Assembly (NCBI GenBank): GCA_024195265.1
Contig: JAJLRJ010000001.1
Coordinates: forward strand, 6,158,857-6,222,856
Length of the DNA: 64,000 nucleotides
Direction of reading: 5' to 3'
DNA from: Dendrophyllia cribrosa
Taxonomy: Eukaryota; Cnidaria; Anthozoa; Scleractinia; Dendrophylliidae
Shown: positions 1 to 12,700 of the stretch, in pieces
How positions within the stretch are numbered: the first letter of the stretch is position 1
How the letters are laid out: every line of letters starts with the position of its first letter
The notes under the pieces: generated by a model
Told to the model about the DNA's origin: nothing
Databases searched by the model: none
The model's input: only the letters and a program-made list of their open reading frames with translations
Position numbers and translations under genes: made by a program

Positions 1-129
1 AATCGAACGGACTTCATCGGAACTGCGAGTTTTCCGTAATACGAGACAAGAAGCTCTAAAAAATAACGAAGTCATTTGACACTCATAGACAGCTTAGCAG
101 ACCGTGAATGCAATATATATAATCATCAG

Positions 130-236
130 AGGTGATTCTCGCGCTCGAGGCATCAAGTGATAAGGAGATAAACGCTATTAAACAAATTGAAGAAATCGGA
201 AAACAAACCTCTGAAGCTCTGGGACAACTCGAACAG
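130..236 (+). CDS. Possible single exon of an unidentified gene (left edge)
   Basis: A short open stretch reads EASSDKEINAIKQIEEIGKQ and continues to ...LGQLEQ, ending exactly at a consensus donor (CAG|GTGGGT, boundary 236/237). An in-frame TAA at 120-122 limits how far left it can extend, so it needs an acceptor near 128-129 or an unseen start. The peptide is hydrophilic and probably helical. Family not recognised. No partner exon could be identified to the right, and the gene may lie mostly outside the window. It could also be a chance ORF. Confidence 0.25.
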
Positions 237-839
237 GTGGGTGATTTTGTCATTATTTTACGAGATTTATAAACAATGTTGTGTTGGGACAGAGTTTAGT
301 TCTTATAAGAATTTTTTTAAAGTCTATTTTGTCACATTCGCTGGGTTTTCTGCCATTGATGATAACATTTATATATTTTTTTAACTTTTTCACTTTCACA
401 TTAAACCCCGGTAAAAGTAATGTGGTTCTCTTTTTCTGTAATGTCGCCTATTTTGCTATATAGTGAAGGAAGTTCTAACTTTTGCGTGCAGACATCTCCC
501 GATTTCCTTTGTTCCATGCATGCATACATAATCTTTATATACATAATCTTTATTAAACCACGGTTTCTCCTTCATACATATGCTCTTCCTGAGAGCCGTG
601 ACTATAAATTAACTAATTTAATGAAAAATACAAAATAAAATTGATAAATTAACCAAAGTAATAAGAATGTAAAAACAAGATCACTAAGTTAATTATATAT
701 GTACTAAAAAAATGTATGCGTGCGGCAAGGGAAATAGGGAACGTTTACACGTAGGCTATCTTATGGTTTCAGCATTTTAACTAAAGCTATCGAATATTAG
801 TTTCCTGTGGCGCTGTTTATTATGTCGGCTGTACAAGGT

Positions 840-2420
840 GGTTCTAACTTTTGAGTCTGTGGATGGAATCCTAAAGTGTGACCATTGAAATGAAAGTTAC
901 AAACTTCTAATAACTTTTACATTAAAGGTGCAAAATTGGAAATTCAACGAAAGTCCTTTTCGAGGGTAGGCGTAAAGGTCTGGAATGCGCTGCCGAACAC
1001 CTTGAAAACACTCCAAAAAAATGCTTTCAAAAATAATCTACGAAAATTACTCCTCTAAACACTTGATAATGCTGATTCGTATATTGACGTGCCCACAATA
1101 ATAGACATGATTTCTTGATATTCTCCTTTGTTTTATTTTATTTTATTTTATTTTATTCTGATGTGTGAAAATAATTATCCGACTTGTTAAATGTCTCACT
1201 CAAAATCTTGTAAGACTCAGTTTATTTATTTATCTACCAATGAAAGCCACTCAGCAGTACATTTATGCAGTGCCATTTATTTTGCTGCATAGCTGAGTCA
1301 GAGTGTGGACGAAATCCTATAAGTCCTATAGTTTGACCATTCAGTTAAACGCTTATGAGCAGTACTTTCCAGTGGTGCTTTTTATAATGCTGTATAAGGC
1401 AATTCTAGCTTACAGCAGAACATACATTCAGTACTGCCTTCAGTACTGCTAATAATTTACAGTACAAATAAATGTTGTTGTTGAAGTGAATTTGTATTGA
1501 GCATGATGTACTCTCTACATAACTTTGTATAGTAATGAAACCAAATGGAAACGGGGGTTCACTTATAAACACTAGTGCCAAGAGTGTCACCAGAGGATCC
1601 ACCGCAATTGGCTTCTCATTTTCCACTTTGAGAGGAAGCACAAGATCACAAAACCAAGCGTGTATGCATGTTTAAAAAAATTCCTTGTCTTGTTTGCTTT
1701 ATAATTATTTTCCTTTAGAATAAAATATATTTATTTCCGATGTTGTGGTCCAAAATCTACCATGAAAATAAACCTTTTAAGCTATTTCTAGCTGACATTT
1801 TCTAGGCAAGCATGTCTCCCAGACACCCTAGGCCTTTGTTAAGCCATGATGTTGACCTGTGGGGGGAGTTCATTGACAGGCAAAGACAGTAATTAAATCT
1901 CACCTGAAGCATCTTCAGAAGCAGACAGTAAAATTGAGCTGTCTGATGAAAAGCATGTGCTATACACGGAGCCACAGTGACCCTGGAGAGTAACACACTC
2001 ACTGGAGACTGTTTCCAATTTAGGAGTATCTGAAAAGTCTAAAAACAAGTTAAACAACAAATTGCATCCATTCAGTCTTAAGCTTGAAATTACAATTCTC
2101 CTTACAAAGTACTGTAGCTTCTCATTAGGTTAGATATAAGAATTTGGCATTATATCAAGTCTGCTTAACACTTATGGTTCCTTTTTTACAATGATGGTTC
2201 TAACTTTTGAGTATGTGTAAGAAATACTAATTTAAAGTGTCACCATTCAAATGAAAGCTATTGAGCAATACTACTTTTCTGCTGTATTGTTTATTACAAA
2301 CAAAATGATTCTAAATTTTGAGTCGGTGCATGAAACTATTATGTTATACAAAATGGTCGTAACTTGTAATCTTACAGTGTGACCATTTAAATCAAAGCTA
2401 ATGATCAGTACTTTCCTGAG
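840..2420. repeat. Dispersed repeat monomers (GTTCTAACTTTTGAGTCTGT family)
   Basis: Degenerate copies of one monomer (about 75-110 bp) recur at 840-905, about 1300-1392, 2190-2280 and 2305-2420. The monomer contains GTTCTAACTTTTGAG, then a TCCTAAAGTGTGACCATT-like block, then GAAAGCTATTGAGCAGTACT. Further copies sit at about 38065-38150 and about 55690-55845, the last with an inverted copy folding back on it. No coding capacity. This is probably a non-autonomous element scattered in introns. The rest of 237-1903 holds only this repeat and the LINE fragment. Confidence 0.55.
933..1158 (+). mobile_element. 3' end of a LINE (non-LTR retrotransposon), 5'-truncated
   Basis: 933-1058 encodes the last 41 residues of a reverse-transcriptase-type ORF: KLEIQRKSFSRVGVKVWNAL, then PNTLKTL..., ending LRKLLL and TAA. 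The F-S-R-x-G-x-K-x-W-N-x-[LI]-P pattern is the usual C-terminus of animal LINE polyproteins. About 70 bp after the stop comes a (TTTTA)5 tract at 1131-1156, a typical microsatellite tail for such elements. The 5' part is missing. The fragment lies in what is probably a TAF5L intron, on the opposite strand. Confidence 0.6.
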
Positions 2421-4698
2421 GTACTGTGATTTTGACAAAAATTTATTATAAGTTCACAAAATTTTTCCATTGACACTATAAAAAAATCAACATACAATCT
2501 CACATACCTGGGGATAACTGTATTTTAGATATCTCAGGTTTACTCTTTGAATGGACAAGTTTCTTTGGAGTAAGACTCGACAGAAGGATGGAAGAATCTT
2601 CAAAACCACCACAAATGAGCCCTGCATCCTTAGAAACTGCAGCAGAACTTAGTCTTGAGAGTGAGAAAACAAAACAAAGCATTAATCAGAGGCTCTTGTA
2701 AAAAGACTTGTTCAAGCTAGGATAAGTTCTAATAAAAATATCACTTTCATACATTATCTTCTTTGACCTTGTACTGTTGTATGCATTAATTTTGTACCCA
2801 GGGTTTTACAGCACTGTACACCTTACCACTGTCATTTAATAAAGTTGTTGAAAAAATACAATTGTTGATTAGGTTTTGGCAACTTTTTTATATAGCAGTT
2901 CACACTAGCGATGTAACGGCAAGTTTACACAAATGCAAAATACAACTGAGAAAATCATACAGCAGCTTGAACTGCCAACTGCGAGGCATCACCCTCATCA
3001 GCCGTTGACAGGAACTATTGCAGTTTCAGCAGCTATCAATGGGACTACAATTCCTGGAACCACCAGCGGCAGATGCCAATGGGTGATGCCTGGTCAAGCG
3101 TCATATATAAAGAGTGTCCCAAGCAGCAGACCTCAAAGGTCTCGCTGAAAATAAAGAGAAAGTCCTAGGCAGCAGATCTCAAAGGTCAGGTGCAGTTCCA
3201 GCAGGGTAACAGAGAAATAGCATTCTTGGCCAATGCAAGTTTAGTTGGGTGAAGCAATTGCATAATGATTTCCAGATCCAGCTAGATGCTGCCTCCACTT
3301 CATCTTGGGAGAGACTTGATGGTTAACTGCTAAGTTTTCTTGAAGACATTTGACAGAAAGGACATGGTCGATCTAGCAATGAAGCCACAGCAACCGACAT
3401 CACTGTGAACAACACAACGTAACAACATAATAGGAACATAATAACAAAAACATAATGATAAAATGATGTACCTTTCCTTTATGTCGTTATGTCCATGTTT
3501 TTATGTTGTTATATCGCTAGTGTGAATCAGGCTTATCTGTTTAAAAACCTCCTGACAAAAGATTGTTTCCATGCTACATGTTTCCATAATTGACTCTGGG
3601 AGTGAAAGGGTTAAAGCATGACAGAAAGCACATAGAGTTTATTCGGCAACAAGTTGTGTAATACGGCTGGGTATTTTTATGAGTCAGTTTTTATTTTTTC
3701 AAGCTTTTAGGCAGAAAAAAGAACTGATGAGTGAAAAATGCCTAGACATATTACGTGACTTGTTACTGAATCTTTCAGGAGTGTAATAATGGGTCATATT
3801 TGTACTCATTTTGGCGTATATTCACACTCTAAAAAGCTGTGTTGTATAATAAAATTCAGTATCCATACCCCTGATATGCATTCAGAAATGAATAGAAACA
3901 AACTGACGGCAAACAGGCAGGCCCATTCCTAACATGTCCAATGCTTTCTCTTAAAGTCACCAAGTTCTCATTTTCTTTATCTGTCATTGATTTAGCATGC
4001 TTTGCCCCTCTTGTAGCTCGGTAACTTGATGAAGGAGCTTCAGCATCATCCATTTCCACTTCGTTGCCATTCTGCTTCTGCCCTGGTTTACTTTGAGAGA
4101 TTTCTATGCTAAAATGTTTGTTCAATAAATGAAGTAGCAACACATTATCTCCACTCCTTAGATATTGCAGAAAGTATGTGAACACTTTGTTACTCAATTT
4201 CACAACAAATTTACAGCGCCTAAAATTACAAGCAATGTCGCTGGATTTCAAATGCTCCAAATCAGTGATCATCTGTAACTGCTGAATTTCCTCTTTGTGT
4301 TCTATCGGAAAATCGCCGCTATGCTTTGTAAAAAGCGTTTGAGCGGGAATTATTTGACCTTTTGCAACGAGATCCAAGTAAATGTTTGCAAACATCGGAA
4401 ACAGAAATTTGGAAAGCTCTTGTCTGTAAGCTTGGTTTGTTCCTGTTACAAATGACTTTAAGCTGGAGTATTGCTCGTCCAAAATAGCTGGGTCGGTGCT
4501 GTTAATCGCGAATGAAAACACATCAGGGATCCCGCTTTCGTTGCAAACAGCTGTCTTATAAGCCATGTCGTCCATTTTCTGTTCTGCAGAAAAATCCTTC
4601 GGTGAACTTGCGCTTTCTGTGTACTTTCTCTTTTTTAAGAAGCTGTTGATAACACTAGAAAGCTGTTCATGCATCTGATTCTTTTCATATGCGCTCAT
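1904..4698 (-). CDS. TAF5L: TAF5/TAF5L-family WD40 transcription factor subunit (5' three exons, partial)
   Basis: A scaffold subunit of SAGA/PCAF (TAF5L) or TFIID (TAF5) in the nucleus. Coding exons, in transcript order: 4698-3869, 2653-2508 and 2038-1904. Junction phases agree (GG|A, G|AC), and all have GT-AG ends. The first exon holds the N-terminal helical region (LISH-like start, SFLKKRKY) and the NTD2 domain (SKFLFPMFANIYLDLV). It ends at CLPSVCFYSFLNAYQG, the family's junction into the WD40 propeller. Exons 2 and 3 give the first blades (AAVSKDAGLICGGFEDSS; LQGHCGSVYSTCF...LLSASED). The remaining blades must lie left of position 1. The start is the ATG at 4698. The short linker before the propeller favours TAF5L, while the FLNAYQG and TPKKL wording resembles TAF5, so the paralogue is uncertain. 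Confidence 0.85.
2899..3526. mobile_element. Non-autonomous DNA transposon with about 19-bp TIRs
   Basis: The ends are inverted repeats: TTCACACTAGCGATGTAACG at 2899-2918 and its near-complement at 3508-3526. Inside are runs of ACATAATGA/AACATAAT-type repeats near the right end. A 71-codon open frame (2933-3148) shows no family resemblance. It lies in the intron between the first and second coding exons of TAF5L. Confidence 0.65.
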
Positions 4699-4744
4699 AT
4701 TTTGCTGCAAAAGTCCTAATTTACTGACCGATTTATAAAATCAT

Positions 4745-4765
4745 TCAACTCATTGAGTCCGCCAT
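4745..4765 (-). promoter_or_regulatory. Upstream ORF with YY1-like motif in the TAF5L leader
   Basis: On the minus strand an AAAATGGCGG motif (YY1-type core) contains an ATG at 4765 that opens a 6-codon frame ending in TGA at 4747-4745. This is about 47 nt before the main ATG at 4698. YY1 sites placed over start codons are common in animal housekeeping promoters. A second identical core covers the BNIP1 start codon at 35367. A role in translation is inference. Confidence 0.35.
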
Positions 4766-6752
4766 TTTGAAATTGATTGTAGAGATAATTTAATACCTCA
4801 TGTATGAGTACACATTTTGTACCTGTTAAGTAAATTACCGCTGACTTTTAGTTGAGCCGTGGTTCCGAAAATAACCGAATGAAAATCCCGTGATCGGACG
4901 GCACGAAGTCCCTCTGTCGAGCACGTCCGAAACTTCTCCGTGATTCATTCCACTGGGTTCCGCCTTCTTCTGCGTCAATCCCTTTCGAAATACGGGTGTC
5001 GAGTTTCCCTCGTGTTGTCTTCAAAAGCACTAGACATTGAGAAATACACGTCAAACCTAGTCAAAAGCCACAAAGACGTGAAACCTGTCTCGCTGACTGA
5101 ATTGTACAGTATTTATTGAAATATTTATACCAAGAAGAACATATCCATTTTTGTAAGTATATGAAAGTATTAGTAGTGGCTAAATCATTTGTGGACAGTC
5201 CACTTGAACAATTCATAACAAGCTGTACATGTAAAAACTCAAACACAAGTGCATGTGTATAGCAGTGAATTGCTGTATTGTGTTGTGGTATTTTGTAATC
5301 TAACAGCGTTTTCGAAAGTGAATCTGTTAGCAAAAGCATGTAGCAACTGATTTAGCATAAAATTTGTACTTTTTGTATGTGGCTTCTTGCCTATTTTAAG
5401 CTTATTCATGTTATTTCACAGCTGTGTTTGTATTGTGTAAGAATTGTCGGAATTCCTTTAGTTTTGATAAGTTACAAGCCACCATGCACAGTTGTCTAGC
5501 TTAATGTGGAAAAAGATGAAGGTTAATACGATATTTCATTCGCTTTGCATGTTTTCTTAACAGTAACTTTAACAATCAGCTTGCTATTTTTAATAGGAAA
5601 TTTACTTGTGTAAGCTTAAGCTTATATACTCTTGGAATGTTCCCAAATATGAATTGTCAAATTTCCCTCGTGGCATGTTGTATCCTGCAACGTAACTTGA
5701 ATGCAAATCTTAGAGTAATAAGCTTATATGATTTGAGACATTATCGCCCTAGCCTGGAGCAAGGTTTGATCTGTAAATTTAGATCGATAAGATATAAAGA
5801 TCTAGATCTGTCTGCCAGTTTGAATAAAAGTGCATTGAACAACCACTACAAATCCATTACATGGGAAATTATCTCCTGTCTAACCGCAGAATACCCTGCA
5901 AAACTGATGAGCTAACTTTTGCATTGCTGGCTATGGAGTACATGCCACAGAAACTAAAGAACAATTAGTTTTTATTAGGTGATTAACTACAGAATACAGG
6001 ATTATTTGCATGTCATTGAATGACAAAAGTGCCTGTATTGTGTTATACCTCCATTGTTCTACAAAGAGTTCTACAAATCTGAGTTCTGGCCGACACATGT
6101 AAATGAGGTGGACCAAAGTGGCTCTGTATTCTATTTGCATTATATTTGCATGTCATTGAATGACAAAAGTGCCTGTATTGTGTAATACCTCGTTCTACAA
6201 AGAGTTCTGGCTGACACATGTAAATGAGGTGGACCAAAGTGGCTCTGTATTCTATAATCGCTCCTGCTAATAAAAAAGAAGTAAACAATGACGTCAGGAA
6301 AGATTCGCCTAATATATAACAGTTGTATAAAGCGTCCTTTCCGATAAAATTAATCTTATGATCATCAGGTGAATGCCATAGTCATCTGGTAACTACTATT
6401 TTAGGAATTACATCATGCATTGTGTGTGCTAAATTGCATTGTTCAAATATTAGTACTAAGTACTAACAGTAATTATATCTGTCAGTGTATACATTTTACT
6501 TGTCCCATCATATCCCACTGTGTTGGATAAAAAGCCAGGGGGTAAATTTACAATAAGAAGTTATCTGAAAAATAAAAATATTCATTTCAGCAAGGTAAGT
6601 GGATGATAATTGACCCTAGGGTTTGCATCCATAAAACCAAGAAAAACAAGTTAGTCAAATTAGAGTAATTTTTGCAGATAATTATTATTGTTTTGGTTGT
6701 TCTAGTAATGGGTAGCTGCTAAACTGTGTATGTGTTTTTCTTTTCCTTGCAG
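4766..6752. other. Shared upstream region between TAF5L and hexokinase
   Basis: This is the divergent spacer between TAF5L (minus) and hexokinase (plus). No convincing coding exon was found. It holds the TAF5L leader, a tandem duplication at 6008-6256, and a possible non-coding first hexokinase exon ending at a good donor (CAAG|GTAAGT, boundary 6597/6598). The acceptor just before the coding exon at 6753 (TTTTCCTTGCAG) shows that such an upstream exon must exist somewhere. Confidence 0.4.
6008..6256. repeat. Direct tandem duplication (unit about 110-140 bp)
   Basis: Two adjacent copies share GAATGACAAAAGTGCCTGTA, then a TTCTACAAAGAGTTCT block, then GACACATGTAAATGAGGTGG and CAAAGTGGCTCTGTATTCTA. 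The first runs about 6008-6140 and the second about 6148-6256. The second copy lacks a short internal segment. It lies upstream of hexokinase and does not encode protein. Confidence 0.65.
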
Positions 6753-6775
6753 ATTTAACAGAACTAAATTTCAAG

Positions 6776-9700
6776 ATGTTTGCAGCTCTACCATTTGCAC
6801 GCCAACTTTTTACTACCCTGTCCAATGCTCTAACAGGAAGAGATGAGGTATTATTAATACATAGTTTTTTCTATCACTTTCAATCCTTAGAAAGGGGTTT
6901 CAGTGCAAGAATTACAGTCAGTCATGCTTAAAGTGCCTATCACCCCTGGAAAGTTATTTTCAGAATCAACTCTATGTACATTGAATAGCTGAATGGTAAA
7001 ATATTTCTTGTTTTGAATGTCACGTTAGTGAGTTATAGAGATTTGAATTTACAAAATGCTAATTAGATGACGTCGACCCGGGAATCATTTATTATACGAC
7101 TACTTGTTTCCACCTCCAAGTAATATTTTTTACGAATCAATTGACTATCCACAGATTATTTTTAGTATTTATCAAATAATTATCCTCAAGCTGTAAACTG
7201 TGCATTGTAAATTGGCATAAAAATAATGGCAAATTCCCGGGTTGACGTCATCTAATTAGCATTTTGTAAATTCAAATCTCTATAACTCACAAAGGCAACG
7301 TTCAAAACAAGAAATATTCTACCATTCAACTATTCAATGTACATAGAGTTGATTCTGAAAATAACTTTCTAGGGGTGATAGGCACTTTAATGAACATTAT
7401 TGTCTGACTAAATTCCTAAAAATTAGACTGTACTCAGACATGGTGTCAGACATGACAATTGAAGGGCTGGATGGGGGCATAAACAGCCTACATGTTGAGT
7501 TTTGACAAGGTTTTTACTCTCAAATTAATTGTGGTTTTTTTCCTAAATATTTTTTTATGATTTTTTTTTTCTTGTACAGGTATTGAAGGTTTTAGGAACA
7601 TTTGACTTATCCAATGAATCCCTTGATGAAATTGTAAACATTCTTGTAAGTGACTTTACTAAAGGACTTTCTGCTGATGAGCAAGTGCGAGGAGAGAGCC
7701 CACTAAAAATGCTTCTGACATTTGTGCGAGCAATACCTGATGGTTCAGAAAGGGGGGACTTCTTGGCGCTGGATCTTGGAGGAACCAACTTTAGGGTGCT
7801 GCTGATCTCAATTCATGATGGCGAAGTTAAAATGGAAAGTGACATGTACCCATTGGAACAAGCTGTTATGACAAGCGATGCCACAACGCTGTTTGATTAC
7901 ATCGCTGATTGTATCGCACTGTTTGTCAAGAAAAACAAACTAAGTGATAAATCGCTGCCGCTGGGATTCACATTTTCGTTTCCAGTGCAGCAGTTGTCTC
8001 TGACATCTGGTTTGCTGATAAGATGGACCAAAGGATTTTCAGCCACAGGTGTAGAGAATGAAGATGTGGTCAGACTGCTGAAAGAGGCACTTGCTAGAAA
8101 AGGAGTGGTAAGTTAAATACTAATTCTGTCATGGTTTTAATAATATTGATTGACCCTTTCACCCCCACATAACCACCTCGGCTGTAAACAAACAGCGAAT
8201 CCCCGGGGTAGGGACTCCTGTGTAAAAGTGACAGTGGGGATTGTCAAACCTTTTGAAGCATCATGTACGTTTTGGAACACCTCACAGGATTGGCTGAGAA
8301 AACAATAGAACAAACAACAGAACAATGGACCCATGCCCTGAAAACAATACATCTGCTTGATATCCTCGTCCATTGAAATTAGAGGCTCTGAAAAGGTGCA
8401 TGGTATCTGTACCTTTTAGGGCTTAAAAGTTGTGGTTTGGTACCACTTGGGGTATTTGAATCAAAAATTACCACAATCAGAGTTATTTCAATTTTTTTTA
8501 TTACTTTTTAGGGTATAATCCAGGAAAAATATCCTGACAGCAACAACTGTTTAAGATAAATTGATACCTTTTAGGGGTATAAATTTAAAAGAAAATAAAA
8601 ATTAAATTAAAAATTCCTCCTGTCCGTATCATAGCTAGAGATTTTTTCCTGGGTTCCTTTCAAAATTTTCAACTATCACCCCATCAATTAAAGAGTAACT
8701 GTTTTTTTTTGTTCTTCAGAGCACCAGTGTTGATGTTGTGGCACTTGTCAATGACACAACAGGCACAATGATGTCATGCGCACTTGACAACCCCAACGTC
8801 AGTGCTGGCTTGATCCTTGGCACTGGTACCAATGCCTGCTATATGGAGAGACTTGAGAACGTACCAAAGTGGAATGGCGACCAAAATGAGCCACGGGAAG
8901 TCATCATTAACACAGAGTGGGGAGCATTTGGTGACAATGGCTCCTGGAATCACCTCAGAACAGCATTTGATGAGAGAGTGGACAGAGAGTCTATGAATCC
9001 TGGTATGCAATTGTAAGTACAGAGTGTACATGTACAGTACTTAAAGGGGAAGTATCACAGGAATTTTGATGTTTTTTGGTCAAAGCCATTTTACAATACC
9101 TTTACTTGTTTACAAAATAATACTAAAACACCAAGAGAGTGAAATAAACCAATTCTTGAAAGAGAGACAGATTATGGTCTGTTCTAGCCCATTTGGAGAC
9201 GAAAATGTGGTAACTTGAAAAACATTAGGCTAATTTTTTTCAAGTTGTACTTCATTGAGACCCAGCCTGTCTATGACCAGAGCCACTAATCGACAGTTTT
9301 GATATATTTGGTGATAATTTATCACACCACTGGAGCTTTATTTTTCGGTTTCTGATCATACAATAACATTTTTTGATTTTTAAAATGACACCAAATCCCG
9401 TGATACTTCCCCTTTAAATTTTAACTTGATATCTCAACTCCCTTTTACTCAAACTAATTCTCACTAAATCAAACCATACTTTGGTAACTAATTACAAACA
9501 GTTGTGTTTTTCACCTGATGGACCTTCGTGTTATTGGGATTTTACTGTATGTAAAAATGAAATTTTTTTTTATTTGACTTAAAACAGTTGGAAGTTTTGA
9601 TATAACATGTTAAAATAAAATATTTGACTACTTAACAAAGTTTAAACCCTAAGAAAATTAAAATTTTATGAGCGGACTGTTTAAAAGCTTTCATTATTTT

Positions 9701-12700
9701 AAATTGCTGTGCACTTTAAGAGTTCACCCACAGACTGAAAAGTTAGGACCCAATTGCAGAAAGCTCTGACATAGGATGGGGCTGGAAGTAGAGTGGATTT
9801 AACCCATTGACACCTGAACCACCCGAAACCCCCCGTACAAGACTCCACTGCTTTAAAAAATTGCAACTTTCTCAATCGTGCGAACATTGCCTTAACTAGC
9901 AGTTGTGAGCATTGACTAGAAAGTCCCTCAAATTGAGATACCCAGTAAACACAAAAAAGTCAGCGATTTTTGCAGAATATCAGTGTTTGAATTTGGACAA
10001 TAACAAAAATGACTGTTTATAACGTCATAGAAAAACAACAAAAATCACGTTTTTGCCTTTAGTTTTTTTTATTCAAATCATCATGGCAAACCCAAAAGTC
10101 AACATTCACAGCAAAATTCAGTACTAGTCCTAACTTAGCAGTGAATTTTTTTGCTCTTATTCGTTGCTTGGGACGAGCTACAGCCTCTCGTTCTAGTGCA
10201 TTCGACCTTGTCTCGATTTTCAACATCACCACCGCACTGCATGCTGGGAAATAACACAATTTTTGACAGCGTTTGTTCCTTTCCCGACACATTTCATATT
10301 TATACTAAGTCCACAGCCACTCCGACCTACCACCGAAATTTCACGCTTGTTGTGTTCTTCAGTGGTCACAACTTCCAAAATATGCCGTGGTAGGTCAAGA
10401 AATTCATCCAGAGTCGAGTCCTAAGGCTACTTTGTTTCATGGCGGCCATTTTTCCAGTTCAATGTGCAACGAGCCAATTGTAAACGAAGTACAACACGTA
10501 ACTTGCTTCATTGAGAAAGTGGACTCTGAACTACCTTGAGTTCAAGCTTTATGATGCTCATCAGGCAGCTTCTAAAGATGAAAAATGGCTGTGAACTTAC
10601 CAAAAATCGCAGATACGCCATATTTGAGCCTTTATTGCAATTCAATGAAGCAAAATGACAGCGTCAGAATGACGTTTCCAGTAAACTCGAGCCTTCAGTG
10701 TTTTAGAACAGCAGCACTGTCGATGGTAACCCCAAATATGGAGTCATGAAATCCTATGGCTTGTTTATATGCAGAAAATCACTCAATAACGTAAAAATTC
10801 TCAGGAGTCAATGGGTTAAGGCAGCTACAAATGACTGACACACTGTACATGCAAAAGAGGTTTTGAAGGTCATTACCAGCTCACACCTTTACATCAATCA
10901 AACCAGTGACTACAGTGTAAGTGCGTAATGATTGGGTTATTCCAGAAAAAATCCACACACCCCCCGACGGATGGCAAGATTTTTTGACCCCTCCCCCCGC
11001 CCGGATTTTCCTGGCCCGCTAGACCCCCCCTCCCACCTGGATTTCCAAGCCCAGAGACCCGCCCCTCCTGCCCGGATTTCCAATAAATTTTTGGAGGCCC
11101 TAAATTTACAGACAATGAAAAAAAAATACATGTAGTCGCATTCAGGAGATCGTGTTTTTATATTTTGCTAAATTGTGGTGATTAGTGCTATAAATTGGTG
11201 AAACATTTTTTAAATAAATATTGCGTGACACATGAAAAAAAACCCAGTGATTTCAAGACAAAATCGAATGAAATGTTTCTTTAAATCTAGTTCCTTAAAT
11301 AACTGCTTTGATTTTGGTATGTTTTAATTTTTTCCAGGCTTCACAGTTTCTTCAAAGTGTTGTCGCAAATGCACAATTTTGTTTCATGCAAATTTTGTGT
11401 AAAATGTAACTTGATCGCACCCAGCTTTTTCATGATCATGAATCCAAAACATTTTTTCTTGAGGTCAAAACTTTTGAACGAAAGTCATATTTCCTTGAAT
11501 GAAAATGTCTTACACTTGTCAGAATTCAGTGATTTTCTGCTTCCGGAAGGCTTGGCGATTTATTTATGACATTTATCCTAATTGCGCGCGGAGCGCTTGT
11601 GTCTGCGAAATATTGTAAACATCACAAAATATTATTTAAATTCAGCAACCTATTTTTATTACATCTAGTGTTTTCTAAAATTTCCGACTTTTCCTGTGTA
11701 TATAGAATGCCATTCTTATCCGTAAGAATGATTCACATAATGTTTACGCGAATCAAAAAAATCTTGAAAGCAAACAAATTCAGAAAGCGCTATTTAATTT
11801 TTAAATTATATTTACTAGCGCCTTTACCGTGATTATTGGCTTCACGAAGAAAACATTCAAACAAGTTTGATCGCAATTTGCCTTTAAGTATTAAATTGGA
11901 AAGCTTCTTCCAATTATTTTATATTTCCTTCAAGGTTTAATGCATCAACTAAATAGTACACTAGGAAGAGCGGCATAAAAGTTTGGACATTTGCATAAGC
12001 CGTATATTACTAAGCTTACATATGTATATCAGATTACAGGGAACGTGCACGAAAGCAAGCTGAAACAATTCTACAAATAGAAAACAATGCGTACTTGCAT
12101 AACGGTACATCGATTGTTTTTGTCAAAAATCTTTTGTCTTTTTTCAAATCGGCTGATACTTTTTTACCTTTCCCTGACAATTTGTTGCTGGCAAGAACTC
12201 GGACACGAGCTTTGTTGCAAGGTACCGAAGCACGCTTCCGGTTACGTTAACCACTGACTTTCTCCATATTTGAGTTGTATTTTCTACCTTTCATCCGGTT
12301 TATTTTCTATGAATAATGTGGAACCGACGAAGTTAAACCTTAACTAATTGTTTTGAACACAAAGTGTTCTCTTCAAATCGTTTTCAAAAAATCGACCCCT
12401 GAGGAAGGATTTTTAGGTCCAGACCGCCCCTCCCGCCTGGATTTCCAGAGCCCTCAACCCCCCCTCCCGCGTGAATTTCCAGCATGCCATCCGTCGGGGA
12501 GGTGTGGATTTTTTCTGGAATAACCCATTATTACATACTCCTTTCAGGTTTGAGAAGATGATTTCTGGGATGTACCTTGGTGAGATAGCCAGACTCGTTT
12601 GTGTGGACCTAATTGAGAAGAAACTCCTTTTTAATGGTCAAGGTGGAAAGTTTAGTACCAAAGACAGCTTTCAGACCAAATATGTCTCTGATATTGAAAG

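Noticed and set aside
1405..1641. Further TAF5L propeller exon
   Set aside because: The translated frame lacks any WD40 pattern (no GH...WD blocks), so the missing blades are assumed to lie left of the window.
2933..3148. 71-aa ORF as a transposase fragment
   Set aside because: It sits within a TIR element but has no recognisable motif; kept only as part of the element.
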